Source of the DNA: Anoplopoma fimbria
Taxonomy: Eukaryota > Chordata > Actinopteri > Perciformes > Anoplopomatidae
DNA length: 64,000 nucleotides
Direction: 5' to 3'
Assembly (NCBI RefSeq): GCF_027596085.1
Contig: NC_072451.1
Location: 9,997,098-10,061,097, forward strand
Shown here: in pieces, positions 10,901-23,767 of the stretch
How the letters are laid out: every line of letters starts with the position of its first letter
How positions within the stretch are numbered: the stretch's first letter is position 1
Position numbers and translations under genes: made by a program
The notes under the pieces: generated by a model
The model's input: the letters and a program-made list of their open reading frames with translations, nothing else
Database searches by the model: none
Told to the model about the DNA's origin: nothing

Positions 10901-13900
10901 CATGTTTTACAGTTCACAGTTTTGCCTTCGTAGCACAAGTAAAGCTGAAATCATCCATCAGTTTTTGTGTGTTTGGGTAAACTGGAAGTTTTAGAGGCTT
11001 CTAGGCCACCCAGTGAGCGTTCACTGAAGGGAGAACAAAGGTTGGCAGCCAAAAGACTTGATGAATGTCTGTTGGTGTAAACAACATCTGCCAAATTCCC
11101 ACCCACTGCTACCACAGATAAATGCCAAACATCTGATTTGAGAAATAGAAGAAAAAACATGGATGAAGCACAATGACAAAGTGAGTTTAAACCTCCCACT
11201 GAAAGACAGGTGGGAGAAAGAGATAAGAGAAGCAGTTGGAAGGGTGGAGATGAAAAACTAGCGATGGATGAAAAAAAGTCTGACAGAAGAGTATACGAGG
11301 ACGCAAAGTGGAGGTAATATTAGAGAAAAGCAGTTATAGAAAAAGAATAGCAAAAAAGAAAAAGATTGCAGTGTTTGTGATAATAAAAATAATTATAATG
11401 CGAGGAAAGGGGGGCGTCAGGTGATGTTATATGAATAGATGGATCAACATAACATGACAGGCTGCTGTTTGTTTCCAATCGACAGTCAACGTGCTGTATT
11501 CAAGCATGACCGTGATCGACCCTTAACCCCATTTTTTTTATTATTGCAACCATGACGACAGAGGTTTCCTTACTTCAACCAAGTACATTATTCTAACCAA
11601 AACCATCATCTTTCCCTAAACCTAACCCAATAATAGTTGTGCCTAAACCATAATAATAGTGTAATAATAATATATATATTTTTTCAACAATAATTGCATT
11701 TAAAAAAAATGATGTCGTCATGATGATCGTGGCTTCAGATCAGAAAACAATTGAATGTTTAATTTTAGCGGGCATGGACTAGGTACATATTATGTTGTTT
11801 AGTTTGGAGGCTCTGGTCTGGTCTTTGGTGTGTAATTGAAAAAGTTACTGCAGGTGCGGTATTCTTGTTTTCTCACCTACAAAGAAATAAAGCAACAAAA
11901 CTTATTTTCAGCTAATATTCATGTATAACTGGCACTTACCAGAGGCATTAAGGAAATGTTGCACTGACATTCAGTAGCTAGTTCACTAGCAATGGGGTAA
12001 GCTTTGGTCACTGATATCCTATATTTAAGGACTGATCTGATCTAACTGTATATCTGAGTGATATATATAGATGTATATAAACATGAGAGCCAAGTTTATC
12101 AGATTAACTTGCAGGAGTTTTTTTGTACTTGTTATTTTTGTATGAGCTTCAAATATATGTCACTTAATTTTGGCCGTTTTAATCAATACAGCTCATAAAA
12201 AGTTACAAATTTCGAATTACTTTTTAAATTCTTCTACAGTTGCCAAGAATCAGGATGGATCTAGGAAAATGTAATTTTGGTGATGAGCATTTCTTTCATA
12301 CTAATTTTTGCCACTTGAGTGATTAGACTTTAGAGAAAAGAACACTTTCAATTAGACACAGTTCTTCCTGACGTTGTTATAAAAACACATCAAATCTACA
12401 GTTTGTGGTAAAAGAAAAAAAAAAAAAGATAAAGGCCAGATAAAAAGCACTAGGGAGTTGGAATTACCTGTACTGGAATTGTTTATGTGGTAAAATCAGT
12501 CTTATGTCCATTTTGACAGCACCGATTCCATCAGTGCAACATCTGTCTCTTTTATCAAAAATACTCCTGTACTTTTGACTTTTTAACAACCAGATTTTTT
12601 CGAATGCAGTTGTATATCTTTTGTAATGATGATTCAACCTGGAGAGTTTCGTGCCGTGTGAAGTTGTATAATTACTCAAACTGTGAGTCACATAACAATG
12701 CTTAAGAGAAAAATTAGTAGGATTTTTACTTCCAGAACCAGGGGAGCAAAAAATAGCTCAACCCACTTCACAACCCTACAGAAGGAAGTTTCAAATTATG
12801 GCCTGCTTCGCTCTGCAGTTCAGGCACTATTACTGTGAATTTATAGTACACTACAGTAAGTTGATAGTTCCGGAGGCCAAAACTTAAGCAGATATCTATG
12901 AGTATTATTCTGCCAACAAACAGGGAACAACAGATATAATTGGACCTCAATAAGAGTCTACTTGCAGGCATGACTCTATGTGCATGTGTGGGTCAGTATG
13001 AATACATATGAGCTTATAGGTGCTGGGGACAGTTGTTTATGTGTGTTTGTATGTGTGTGTTCATGCCTTGAGTCTGATAGTTGAGCCTCCTCATCTCCAC
13101 AGGGTCTGAGGAATGGGCCAGCAGTGAGTCCTTAACCCCCGCCATGTGCTCATCTTTGGCTGGGGATGTTCGTTTCCTGGGGGAATGAAGAAGTGGTGAG
13201 AGAAGGTAACCAAGTTAGGACGGCCACAACAACTGAAAGTTAGTGCTTTATCTCAAACCAGGGACATTTTTAGAATGACATTTTCTTTGAGTGGAAAACA
13301 ATGGGGGAAAAACACAAACACAAGGTTTTATCAATCAAGATTGGGATTGAAAGCAGTTGATGATCCACAACATATTGCATCATTATTTTCAAACTGGATG
13401 GAGGTCCAGATTAAGTTAGTTTGAAGTAAATTTGAGAAAATATTTGATCCATTAGCATGCACTCTTGACAGTTTTTCATACGAAATCGAAAGGGATTATG
13501 GATGTCTATCTTTGATGGACTTTGCGGATCCTTTTTGTACTATAAACAAGTAAACAATTTAAAAAAAGATTTAGAAAATATGTGTGGGGCAATTTTGAAG
13601 AGAAAAAAAGTATTATTAGCAAAAAGTAACGGAAATAAAGATGGAGATGCAGGTGCCATGTCATTGATGTAGGTGAGAAATAAAAGTAGTTGAAGAATGG
13701 ATCCCTGTGGGACACCACATGTAACACCCATATATTCATCCATTTACATTCATTTACATTCATGAATAGCCCAAGGCACATTCATTATTGTTCATAGCAA
13801 TAGGAATTTTATAAACCAGCTAAATACCAGCAACATGAGTAGAGTTATTGTTTTCTTCTGAATAAATACTGGTATTTATTGATGTGCTACTGAAGATGCT

Positions 13901-16900
13901 TAAATATTCTATAATAAAGCATCTTTTCAAGCTTTTTTGGAAGGCATGTAAGGACAGACATAGGCTGACTAAAAAGACACCCTGAAATTAAAAATAGGGA
14001 CAACAATACATGGGAACAAATTCAATTGATATTTTTCACATGCTTGACATTCAATAAGTCGGTTGCAATTAAATCATTTGGGTCACATCTTACATGTACC
14101 ATTTTTTAAATAAATTGTGTGAGTTTTATTTCGAAACTTTTAACTTGTTATGAAATAATTTCATTTTAACACTGAGACCCTCAGCAGGAAGATTAGCTTT
14201 TTCTATATAGTTATTGTTAATGCCTGTCATTGGTGCCACTGGGTCCGATTCTGTGTGAAATCAGAACAGTGATTCTACATTACAGTAGATGGCGGTTAGA
14301 ATTCGATATTTTTGAAATAGGGCTTGGTCACTGATGCGGAAAAACTGAGAAAGAAATAGCAGCTTTCATCCCCCAGTTGGGAGACCTCCCACCTTCAGTA
14401 AAATCAGTTACAGAAAGCAGTGAATCTCACAGTATGTTTGGGGGGGACTGAAGGCATGTGGTGCTACAAACATACAGCTGAAAGCTTTATTACAGCATAA
14501 GAGCAACAGCAAGGGGGCTATAGGTGTGATCGTACAAAACAGTCATGTACTTTATTTTCTGATACAGACAGTGCTTGGCCTGGAGTAACATTTGAGTATT
14601 GCATTCCTGTCTGGTTTCTATACAATGTGTTAACTCAGGGGGGAAAAAAGCCAAGAAGACATGAAATTGATGTTAAGTGTTGCTGCACTCGGGCCGGCCA
14701 GCAGCTAGTAATGGATCGGGTCAGGTCCGGAATTTATTTAGAGATAATTGTGAGCAACAAATAGGTTGTGGTTTGCACAACTGGACGGGTGCCGAACACC
14801 TGTCCCCTCAATGAACTCAGAAATAGACTGGGATCTTTGGGAAATGTGCTCGTTATTTTTCCTCAGAGAAGTGAGTTGTCCAGATGGATATCTATCTAGT
14901 AGCAGTGTGTTAAGTACAGAGCTGGAGTCAGTATGTGGTCCAAAGTCCAAAGTCTGCATCAGCAGCTCTAAAGCTCTCAAAAAACAACTTTAAACCCTCC
15001 ATTTAGCAATTTTCTAATTCAAAAATGCTCCTGCAAACTACTAGCTTACAAGTAGCGGAGGTAACTTAGTATTTATACTACCGTGATATACTTCTGCTGC
15101 TCTCACAGTACTCAAAATCCTTCCATACTCCACACTGTGCACACATTGCTGGCTAAGGCACATTTTGAAGTGAGGTCACAAATTAGGAGCAGTGAGAGTG
15201 AAACACTTTGGTATTTTGTTAGACAGGAAATATTCATTTTAAGCAGAGGGATATTTGTGGTGTGAATAAAAGGAAAGAATATACTTAAAGAGACATACAA
15301 GTGGAACTGGGATGCAAAATAGATATTTGGGGAGAGAATACCAAAAAAACTCTTGGAAAAATAAATAAATAAAGTTTAGATTGATTGAACATTAGGCCTG
15401 TGCCACTTTCAGACAGGATCAGATCAATTAGAATAACTGTATTGCCTCTCTTTGTGTTTTTGTTTCAATCACTGCCATTTACTGTGCTACATTTAAGAAA
15501 TGGGGAAAAATGTTAAAGCTAGTTCCTTTGGAATGGGTTAAAGCCAAGAGTTAAAAAGAAAGTGATGTAATTGACTAAATCTAAAGGTGGATTGGCTCTT
15601 CCTCAGCTGCTAAATGATCATATATTGGCACAGATGTTAGTTATCAAGACCTGGTTAATGGAAAAAAAACACAATCCAGATGGTGATCGATTGAATCCTC
15701 ATTTCACATCATACGTAAAAAGTGAAAAAAATTGGTATGCAGTCAGGTTAATCTAGATAGAGAAAGAACCTTTCTGAGAGAAATAAGTAAAGACCTTGTC
15801 TTTATGCCATACAAAAAGGATGAAAATAATTCAGAGATGGTTTTAAAAAAGATTATAAATATTTGGGAAAGTCATTGGCAATAACATCATAAAACAATTT
15901 GAAGAATTTAAATTAAATTGTGATTGGCCCTCGCTCATATAAAAGATCTTTGATTGAGAAGCTATGCATGTCGCTGACTCCCTGAAATAAAAGCAACAGA
16001 CATGGACATCCCTTCATTCTCTTAAATAAATACCATGCTCTAAACATGGAACATCAAAATGTTCAAAATACAAAACCTAAAAATAGAAGAACAAATCATA
16101 GCAAAGCCGAATCTGGAGAAAGAACTAGGACACGTGATTGAGCAATAAGAGAACATGGACTACAACTGTGAGAGAATATGTTTGGGGCAGTATTTTATTT
16201 GTCCAAATAAATATGCTAAATATGCTTGGTCTGCATAAAGTGCTTTCAATTCATTATGGTAATGTCAAATGTTAAAATGTGGATGAGTATTACTGTGATT
16301 ATATGTTTAGATATGCCTGCTCACACAGACTTGTGTTCACGAATGTATAAGTACATGTGGATATCTTTCCAGATAAATAAATATGAATGCGCTTAGCTGC
16401 ATTAATAAGATACCTTCAGTTATATATTTTTCTTCTGTATTCATTTTTATTTTATTTTTTATAATTAGATTTTTCTACTGCATTACAATTAAAATAATTT
16501 TGAAAGGTGACACAGCTCTTTTCAGTGGTTCCATAAAGCAGGTTCCATAAATGCACATCCAATATTTTCTAACTACTCGACGTTTCCTCGTCACCATTCC
16601 ACACGTCATATTAGTGCGACTGTCCTTGCGTTAAGCATAACTGACTCTTAACAGTTAGAACATGATTAATTAGGGTTTAAGAACCCAGTATGGACATTGT
16701 AACATCGCTGTTTACAGCATTAATAAATTAAGTGATTCATTTATTGAAGTAAATAAACACACAAATAAGCAATTTGATTAGAATTAAAGATGTTTTGATT
16801 ACACTAAGCAGGCTCCAGTTTTAAGAATTTCTGTTGAGAGAAAGTTTTACTGTAGTTATACAGCAGTGGCTGCAGCTGGTTGTTATAGCAACAAAAGTCA

Positions 16901-18772
16901 CTTTCTAGCAGTAGATAATGCAGTCTGGGCAACACTTTTTTAAACAAAAAACAAGTGACTGATTATGTATTAGTGATGAAGACAGTGGCAGGAAACACAA
17001 GCTGAGGAGTTAAAGGTTGTTGTGATGTCAGCTATGGCCTCCAGGTGAAAGAAGAAGTGGAATTTAAAGGCCTGCTGTTTTGTTTTGCAACTGCAGGTGT
17101 GTGAGGTGAACCGAGCGCTAAGGGAGGATTAGAGCTGAGCAGCAGAGAACACACTCAAAGAAAAAACGTGAAACGCTCTCACACACTGATGCACACACTT
17201 TCGAGAGCTGTCAGTTGAAGGTAATATGTCTCAGGGTAAAAAAAAAGAAAGACAGCTCAGAGAAGCTGGCATGGTGGTGTGATGCTGAAAAGTGTAGCAG
17301 AAACAACCAGCATCTGTCACTTTGCAGCATCACTGTCAGAAAGCACCGCAAGGGTGTGTGTGTTGTTGTGTGTGTGTGTTGTTATGTGTGTGTATGTATG
17401 TGTGTGTGTGTGTGTGTGTGGTGAAAGAATGAACAGAGGCACTCACCTTTCTTGGTTGCTGTGTCCACAGAAAGCAGGCAGAGAAAGAAAAAGGAAGCAG
17501 AGAGAGAGAGAGGATTCATTTACAAGTTGTCAGCAGCAGGAATGCCTCACAGTGTCACAGTGGACAGGAAGTCCACCTGACGGAGCACATTACAGCACAT
17601 TACTTATTACTCCTACCCCTCCCTGGGCTCTTTATCTGATCCACAACTAGCCCAGCAGCCTCTGCTTCCAGCTTACACACGTCTCCTTTTATTGCTTTTA
17701 AGAATTATATGGTGAGTGAGAAATATTAGGTGTCGGTGCTCACTTCTTACCTCGCCATGAATTACTCTCTGTTCAAACTTACTGGTACTAAAATGTGGCA
17801 TGAATTTAGAGTTACGGGCCACCACTTTGTGCACTGGGCATGTATCGTGTTGTCAACTTAAAACCTGCTTGTTAGGTTGGAAACAGAGAAAACTAAAATA
17901 AACCCCCCAAAAGCATAGAGAAGCACATTAGCAATGGACTAATATTATCAAATGACATCTGTGTGTGTCAAAATATAAACGCAGATCTTTTCAGCCAGGA
18001 GGCCTCTTCGTAGTAATTTTAACCCAAACGACGATCTTTTCGTAAACCTTACAATGTAGTTTTGTTGCCTTACAATAACGGCATTGTTTCCTGTGAAGTC
18101 AGAAGTTTATTTTGAAAGGACAGTATGTATGTAACAAGCGGAAATTGAGACGTGTTGCTGGCTTTCGTTGAAAAAAACTCAAAGATTGAGGAGTAACTTT
18201 TAGTGAGATATCATACGAACCGGTGTATGAGGATAAGGTAGACAATGGACTAATGCACGCATTGTTTCTGTAAGTTATCAATACAAAAAATTTGAATGTC
18301 AACGTTATGAATGAAGCTTTAAATTAATCAGTACAGTCCAAACGGAGACCCATTTAAAAGGGCACCAGAGCAAGAGGTGGTCATTCCAAAAGTCTGCACT
18401 GCCTTCGGTTGATCCTCGTTCCAGTTTGCTGCTCCATGTGGATGGAACGAGATGCAAAAGAAGCTAAAGCTCCACACCCTCACTGAGTTATCCTGCTTCA
18501 ATAACTCATTACAAACCATAGTCTCTGATCACTGCAACTGCTTTTGAGCTTGCTTCTCCGGGAACACTGTTTGTTTTTTATATATGGTACATACTATGAT
18601 ATTGTGATTTTTTGTAAGAGATTATTTGAGATGTTTCTATGTTTTATTTGTTTGTAAAGACTTGCCTCCTGTTGCTGCCTTTTCTCAGTTGACTTATCTG
18701 GTTAAATAACGGTAAAATAAATAAATAATGTTTTTGTGAGTATTATGTAAACATAAATAGGCCTGTATAACA

Positions 18773-18820
<48 letters not shown>

Positions 18821-21800
18821 TACAAAATGTTTTTCATATAAGCGGACGATACGCAGAGCCTTGACATCATATCTGGTGGATAATGTCAGTAAATCTGTGT
18901 GACCTTACTTACAACATGTGAATGCGGCGCACGAAACTGCCACATTTTCTGTGTCTGTCATTTTTGTGCAAAGAGATGGGACAAAAACATAAGAGCGTCT
19001 GAAAAACAAGAAAAACAAGTTTTGTTCTCGGTCTGAATCTGAAGTGTACATGTACTACTAGCTGCATTGGCCATTTGTGTGAAATAAACGCACCCTCATT
19101 TGTCTCACTCAGGCTGCTGAGGAGTCATTAGCTTTAAAGTGCAGTTTTAAACAGAAACTAGAACTGTGGCGCTCATCACTTACACTTTCGATGCATTAGG
19201 AAGGGATCACCTGAGGACTAGTATTTTAAAGCAGAGATTATTACAGCAAACAAAGACTCTAAAACACCTAACCCATGCTGAGTGTTCACCAATTGTGTCA
19301 TTTGCATTAAAAAGAAGATGATAATCTTGACATAACAATTTAAAAACACTGGAGCTGTTCTATGAAAAACACATATCTCCAGATTTGGAAAAAAATAAAG
19401 CTTCCAGGTAAATATCCCTTTATGTGTTGAGAGAATTCTCCTCTTTCATTGGCAAGTGAAGCTATAAAAAAATTCTACCACCAAAATGTATGATCACAAA
19501 GCTTAATATATTATGGAATTAACTACATTCAAAATTGCAAACCATCTTTACTCTGTGCCTTTTGAGTTTGTGTTTTTTTCCAACAGAGTTTGTTAGTAAA
19601 ACACTAATTTTAGCACCATATTAGAGTCATATTAAACTTGAATTAAATCACTTTGTGATGAATTACCCAACTGAAGCTCAACTCATATTTATAGTGTACT
19701 AAAAATAAATGGAAACCTCTGGCTGCCTGGAAAGTGGAAACAACAATCTACGATACTATTATAAACTTATGAACATGTTGGGCAGAAACGTTGTAAATAT
19801 TTGATTTATAAGAATATAAAATGTCAACTTGGTCTTGGAAAAGCAAGTGATTTCCTCATAGACTCCCCAGTAAATATATATTACTGAACAGACACATTAA
19901 GAGTGAACGAGCAAAAAAGAGTGAAGAATGAGTAAAAAGGCAAAATGCGTATTTCCATTTGAGCAGAGCAGTGGCCATATGGAAGCCCCCTTCAGCCCAG
20001 TCAGCGGCTCCAGATGTTTGATCCCAGCACAGGATATACGAGCCAACTGTTAGCCTGGGAGAGCGACGCCGCGGGGCAACTTGCAGCGCTTTCCCCCCAT
20101 ATGCTGCGGAGGGCCTATGCCTTCGGGCTCGCTCGGCGAAGACAAATGTCTGTCTCTGCTCTGCTAAATACCCACTCGGACCGTTTCTCGGTGCCTGACT
20201 CTGTTAAAATGTTCTCGTCATCTGCTGTGCTGAAGAAAATGCTCCAGGTGTCTCTCTGGACTGAGCTGAAGAAGGAACACAATGAGCATGCACTGCCTTC
20301 AAGGTATGCTGGGACTAGTCTTTTTTTATGACAGATGTCACTATGTATGCTAACACTACTGTTAATGGTATTTTAAATACTTAAATAGCAGCTTTTTTAG
20401 TAGTCATGACAAAAAGTTTAGATTGCAAATCTTCATAATAATGGTAGTCCCAAAACAAAATACTGTATTTACATTTTTACTAAAAACAGTACTGTCCTTC
20501 ATATTACTGCCGTATCTTTGATGGATGTGCAATTGTAGTGTCTTTTAATTGGAATATTAACTGGTAATCAAATATAGATGAAACTTTTACCCAGAAAGCC
20601 TGGGAGGATGTTATGTGTTAGGTTGTGCGTGCGTGTGTGTCTGTCTGTCCCCCCACATCTAATCTCACATACTACCGCACCCATTCAGCCTAATATTTTC
20701 TGTATGAGGACTTTATGATCAAGGACTTCTCGTTGTTGTGGTGAACCTCTTTTAATGAACACATATCTTATATACTGCTTTTATACCTTAATTTACTGCT
20801 GACTCCTCACTACTGTTAACCTGCCATTCGTTGCCTCAACTAATCAACAACTGCTTCAGTCAGATTTGCACACCTAGGTAAACCACAAATGTCAGGCCAA
20901 GTAGTATTCTTCATCTATTTCAGACAGGTGTTAGGCGATCAGAGTAGAGGGAACGGTTAGCACTGACGTTGTCTAGCGGCAGTGAATGTATAGTGCAGGT
21001 GACAGTTTGCCCATGAATCAACACTGCTTAAAACCCAAGAAGTTATTGTGTCTTGCTTCCCAGCTGCTGGGCAAAAGTGAAGGGAGAATCTGTGGGATTA
21101 CAAGCAGGATTCTAGACAGAGCCAGATAGAAACACAGAAGGCTCTGACTAGGTGAAATGAAGATAAATTAATTAATTCCCTGCCTTTTTATAGGGCAACA
21201 ACCTTACATTTATGTTTTGTGAATTAAAATAGACTTGATTGACTATCTGTTTAAACACCGTTTTTGTCAAGTCAAATGAAATTTTGTTGTGGAAATTGCT
21301 AGTTGGATAGCTGTGAACCCAAGTTAGTAGAAAGTTAGGTTTGTGTTTCAATTGTACAATGATTTGGTGCCATTTACAGCAATGTTTCTTTTGTCCACTT
21401 GCCTCCATTGATTCATTTCTTGTCTTCTATCCCCCTTCTTGTTTGTTAATACTGATATTTGACAACTGACAAAAATGTCAATCAATCCCTAATTACATCG
21501 GCCTTATGTTCTTCCCTTACCCCTACACCTCTCTGGGACGTAACAGGAGGGATTTGTTTAGCATTGGACTCACCTCTTGAAGAGCAGAATGGCAATGACT
21601 ATGATGATGATGAGAATAACCGCCAGCACCGGACCCATCACCCACAGCATCTCTGGGTCCTCTGTTTGTCGGGTCATCCCACTGTGGAGCTTCACCATGA
21701 TGGGCTCAGAGAACGGGCTGGCCGCAAACGTCTGCAAAGAACCAGAGGGATGATCCAGAGTCAGTTCACAGTCACTGAGTTATACAGAGTTATAACAGAG

Positions 21801-23736
21801 CCGAGTAGATCAGGGTATTATACTGTGAGTATGACAGTATTGTACTTTATATGGTTGTGCTTTTTAACCTGCCAACTCTCACTGGTTTTGTTGGGTTTTC
21901 CACCATCTACCACTCTGTTACCAATGTGATGTTCTTCCAAGGGAACTTCTGTACTTCATCCAACCCACACAGCAAAACAATGAGAAATGAACGGATCAGT
22001 CTATCTCTCTGTGTCTTTGACAGACAGAAGAGGTGTCCAGGTTATTTACACACCACACTACATTTTCAATGGGAATCCAGAAGTTGCTCACTTGAAGGAG
22101 AAAGCAAAATGTTCCCACTGGTGGTTGTTTGATCGCTGTCTGTTATAACGAGGCTAGTGAACAAACATGGGATCTGTTTAAATTCTATGTTTCTCAAAAA
22201 TAAAAAATAACCTAAAGATAAATCTAGATGATGCTTGCCTTCCACACTCCTCTGAGGTGTACAATGTCTACAAACTGGTTCTCTCACTTTGGCCCACCTC
22301 TTGTCAACAACAACTCTGACTAAAAATATTAATAACAATCTTTTTTCCTGACAAAACAAAGTCACATTGATAACAAAAATGATGCCAAAATGTGAAAGAT
22401 AAACAGACAGATTTATGAATTAAATGCATCCAAAATGGCCAAGAAGCAGCGAAAAAGCAACTGGGAAAAACTACAGGCTGACATTTACAGAAAGCTACAC
22501 TTAACGTTAATATGCCATTATAAAGGGCGATGGATGTTGATGTCACACTAATGTTACTTTTAGTTGTGTATTTTCTGTGTTTTTAGGCTATTAGTGGGAG
22601 TGAGTGTCGGATTTATGTGTTAATCTGTTTACTAAAGGGATAATTTTGCATTAATATTATCAGATATTTTAGCCCCAATAGAAGACCAAGTGAGTAACTC
22701 CATCTTTTAACTGATTCAAGTTTAGGAATGACAGTTTAGGAAAGTCAGTTACATTACATTGTTGTATAAACAAGTCATAGTCCCTTTGAATGAATGAATG
22801 AAACATTAAAATGTCTGAAATGAGTGAAATTAACATACAGATTTGCGCCGAAATGAACTGCCTTCCTCATCAGTGTACATTCTTAGAAATAAAAGTGCGA
22901 ACTAAATACACATACGGTTCTTCTGCTTGTTCTCATAGGAGAACCCTTTTTCGGTTAAACCTTATATAAAGGTTCCACCTGGAACCCTTTCTCAGGGTTT
23001 TGAGAAAACCATCTGTGAAAGGTTCCACCACGAAACCCCAAATGAGAAGTTCAACAGACAACCCTTCTATGGTGTAATGGTTCCATCCAGAACTCTCTCT
23101 GGAGGTTTTATCCAGAACCTTTCCCCCTTCTAAGGGTGCTAACAACAACCCACCCAGGGTGTTCTACCGATAACCTTTAATATAAAGGGCTGGAGCAGAG
23201 GTGCAGCACAACCCACAACAATCATCGCACATAATGACAGATTTTGGAAAAGTGGGCTGAATTTGACCATGCTTTCAATCCTTGAAGAACACTTTTTCCA
23301 AAAAGTGTTCTTCAAAGAACCCATGGAAACCACTGTGTTTTAAAAAAGAGGTCTTCAGAAGCAAATGCTTCTTGCTAGAACCCTAACCCTTCAAGAAGAA
23401 CCTGCTTGGAACTTTTATTTCTAAAACAACCACTTTTAAATCAACTTGTGTGCTTTATGATTTTCTCATAAACGACAGTGAAAAAAGTCGGGGTGACATA
23501 TTTGGATGAAACATTTGGCAGCTATACTTTTTTCAGTTTACAAGTCCTGAGCAGGTAACACAAAATGTTAAATTTGGATACTGGTGTGTGTGTGTGTTTA
23601 GCGAGACAGGATTTCAAATGAGAGTATGGAGGAGCTTTAAGTCCTGCATACACACCCACACACACATTGTGCTGACAGGCTTATTCAGGTGAAGGCAGCT
23701 GGTTAATTGTGACAGTGGATAGAAAGCAGCAGGGGT

Positions 23737-23767
<31 letters not shown>

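Larger units (their letters stand above)
7992..13066 (-). other. ptprf intron (GC-AG)
   Basis: A 5.1 kb intron with a GC donor (read on the minus strand) and TCACTGCAG acceptor. It contains a CA microsatellite at about 8031-8066, an L1 remnant near 9100-9640 and the AT-rich stretch 10560-10870. Positions 11570-11640 have the CCTAAACCTAACCC type of sequence common in fish repeats. The rest shows nothing I can identify. Confidence 0.6.
13177..21573 (-). other. ptprf intron
   Basis: An 8.4 kb intron between the juxtamembrane and transmembrane exons, canonical GT-AG. It holds LINE fragments at about 13500-13790, 15500-16350 and 18342-18727, a TG-rich tract at 17355-17420, a TA array at 18777-18814, and an unassigned open frame at 20014-20331. 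The rest (for example 14100-15300, 16400-17200 and 18850-19980) shows nothing I can name. Confidence 0.6.

Noticed and set aside
17215..17650. 123-codon frame with Cys-Val repeats
   Set aside because: Produced by the TG microsatellite; no recognisable flanking protein.
21459..21929. 156-codon plus-strand frame
   Set aside because: It covers the transmembrane exon of ptprf on the other strand; the Asp-rich stretch is the antisense of the hydrophobic helix.
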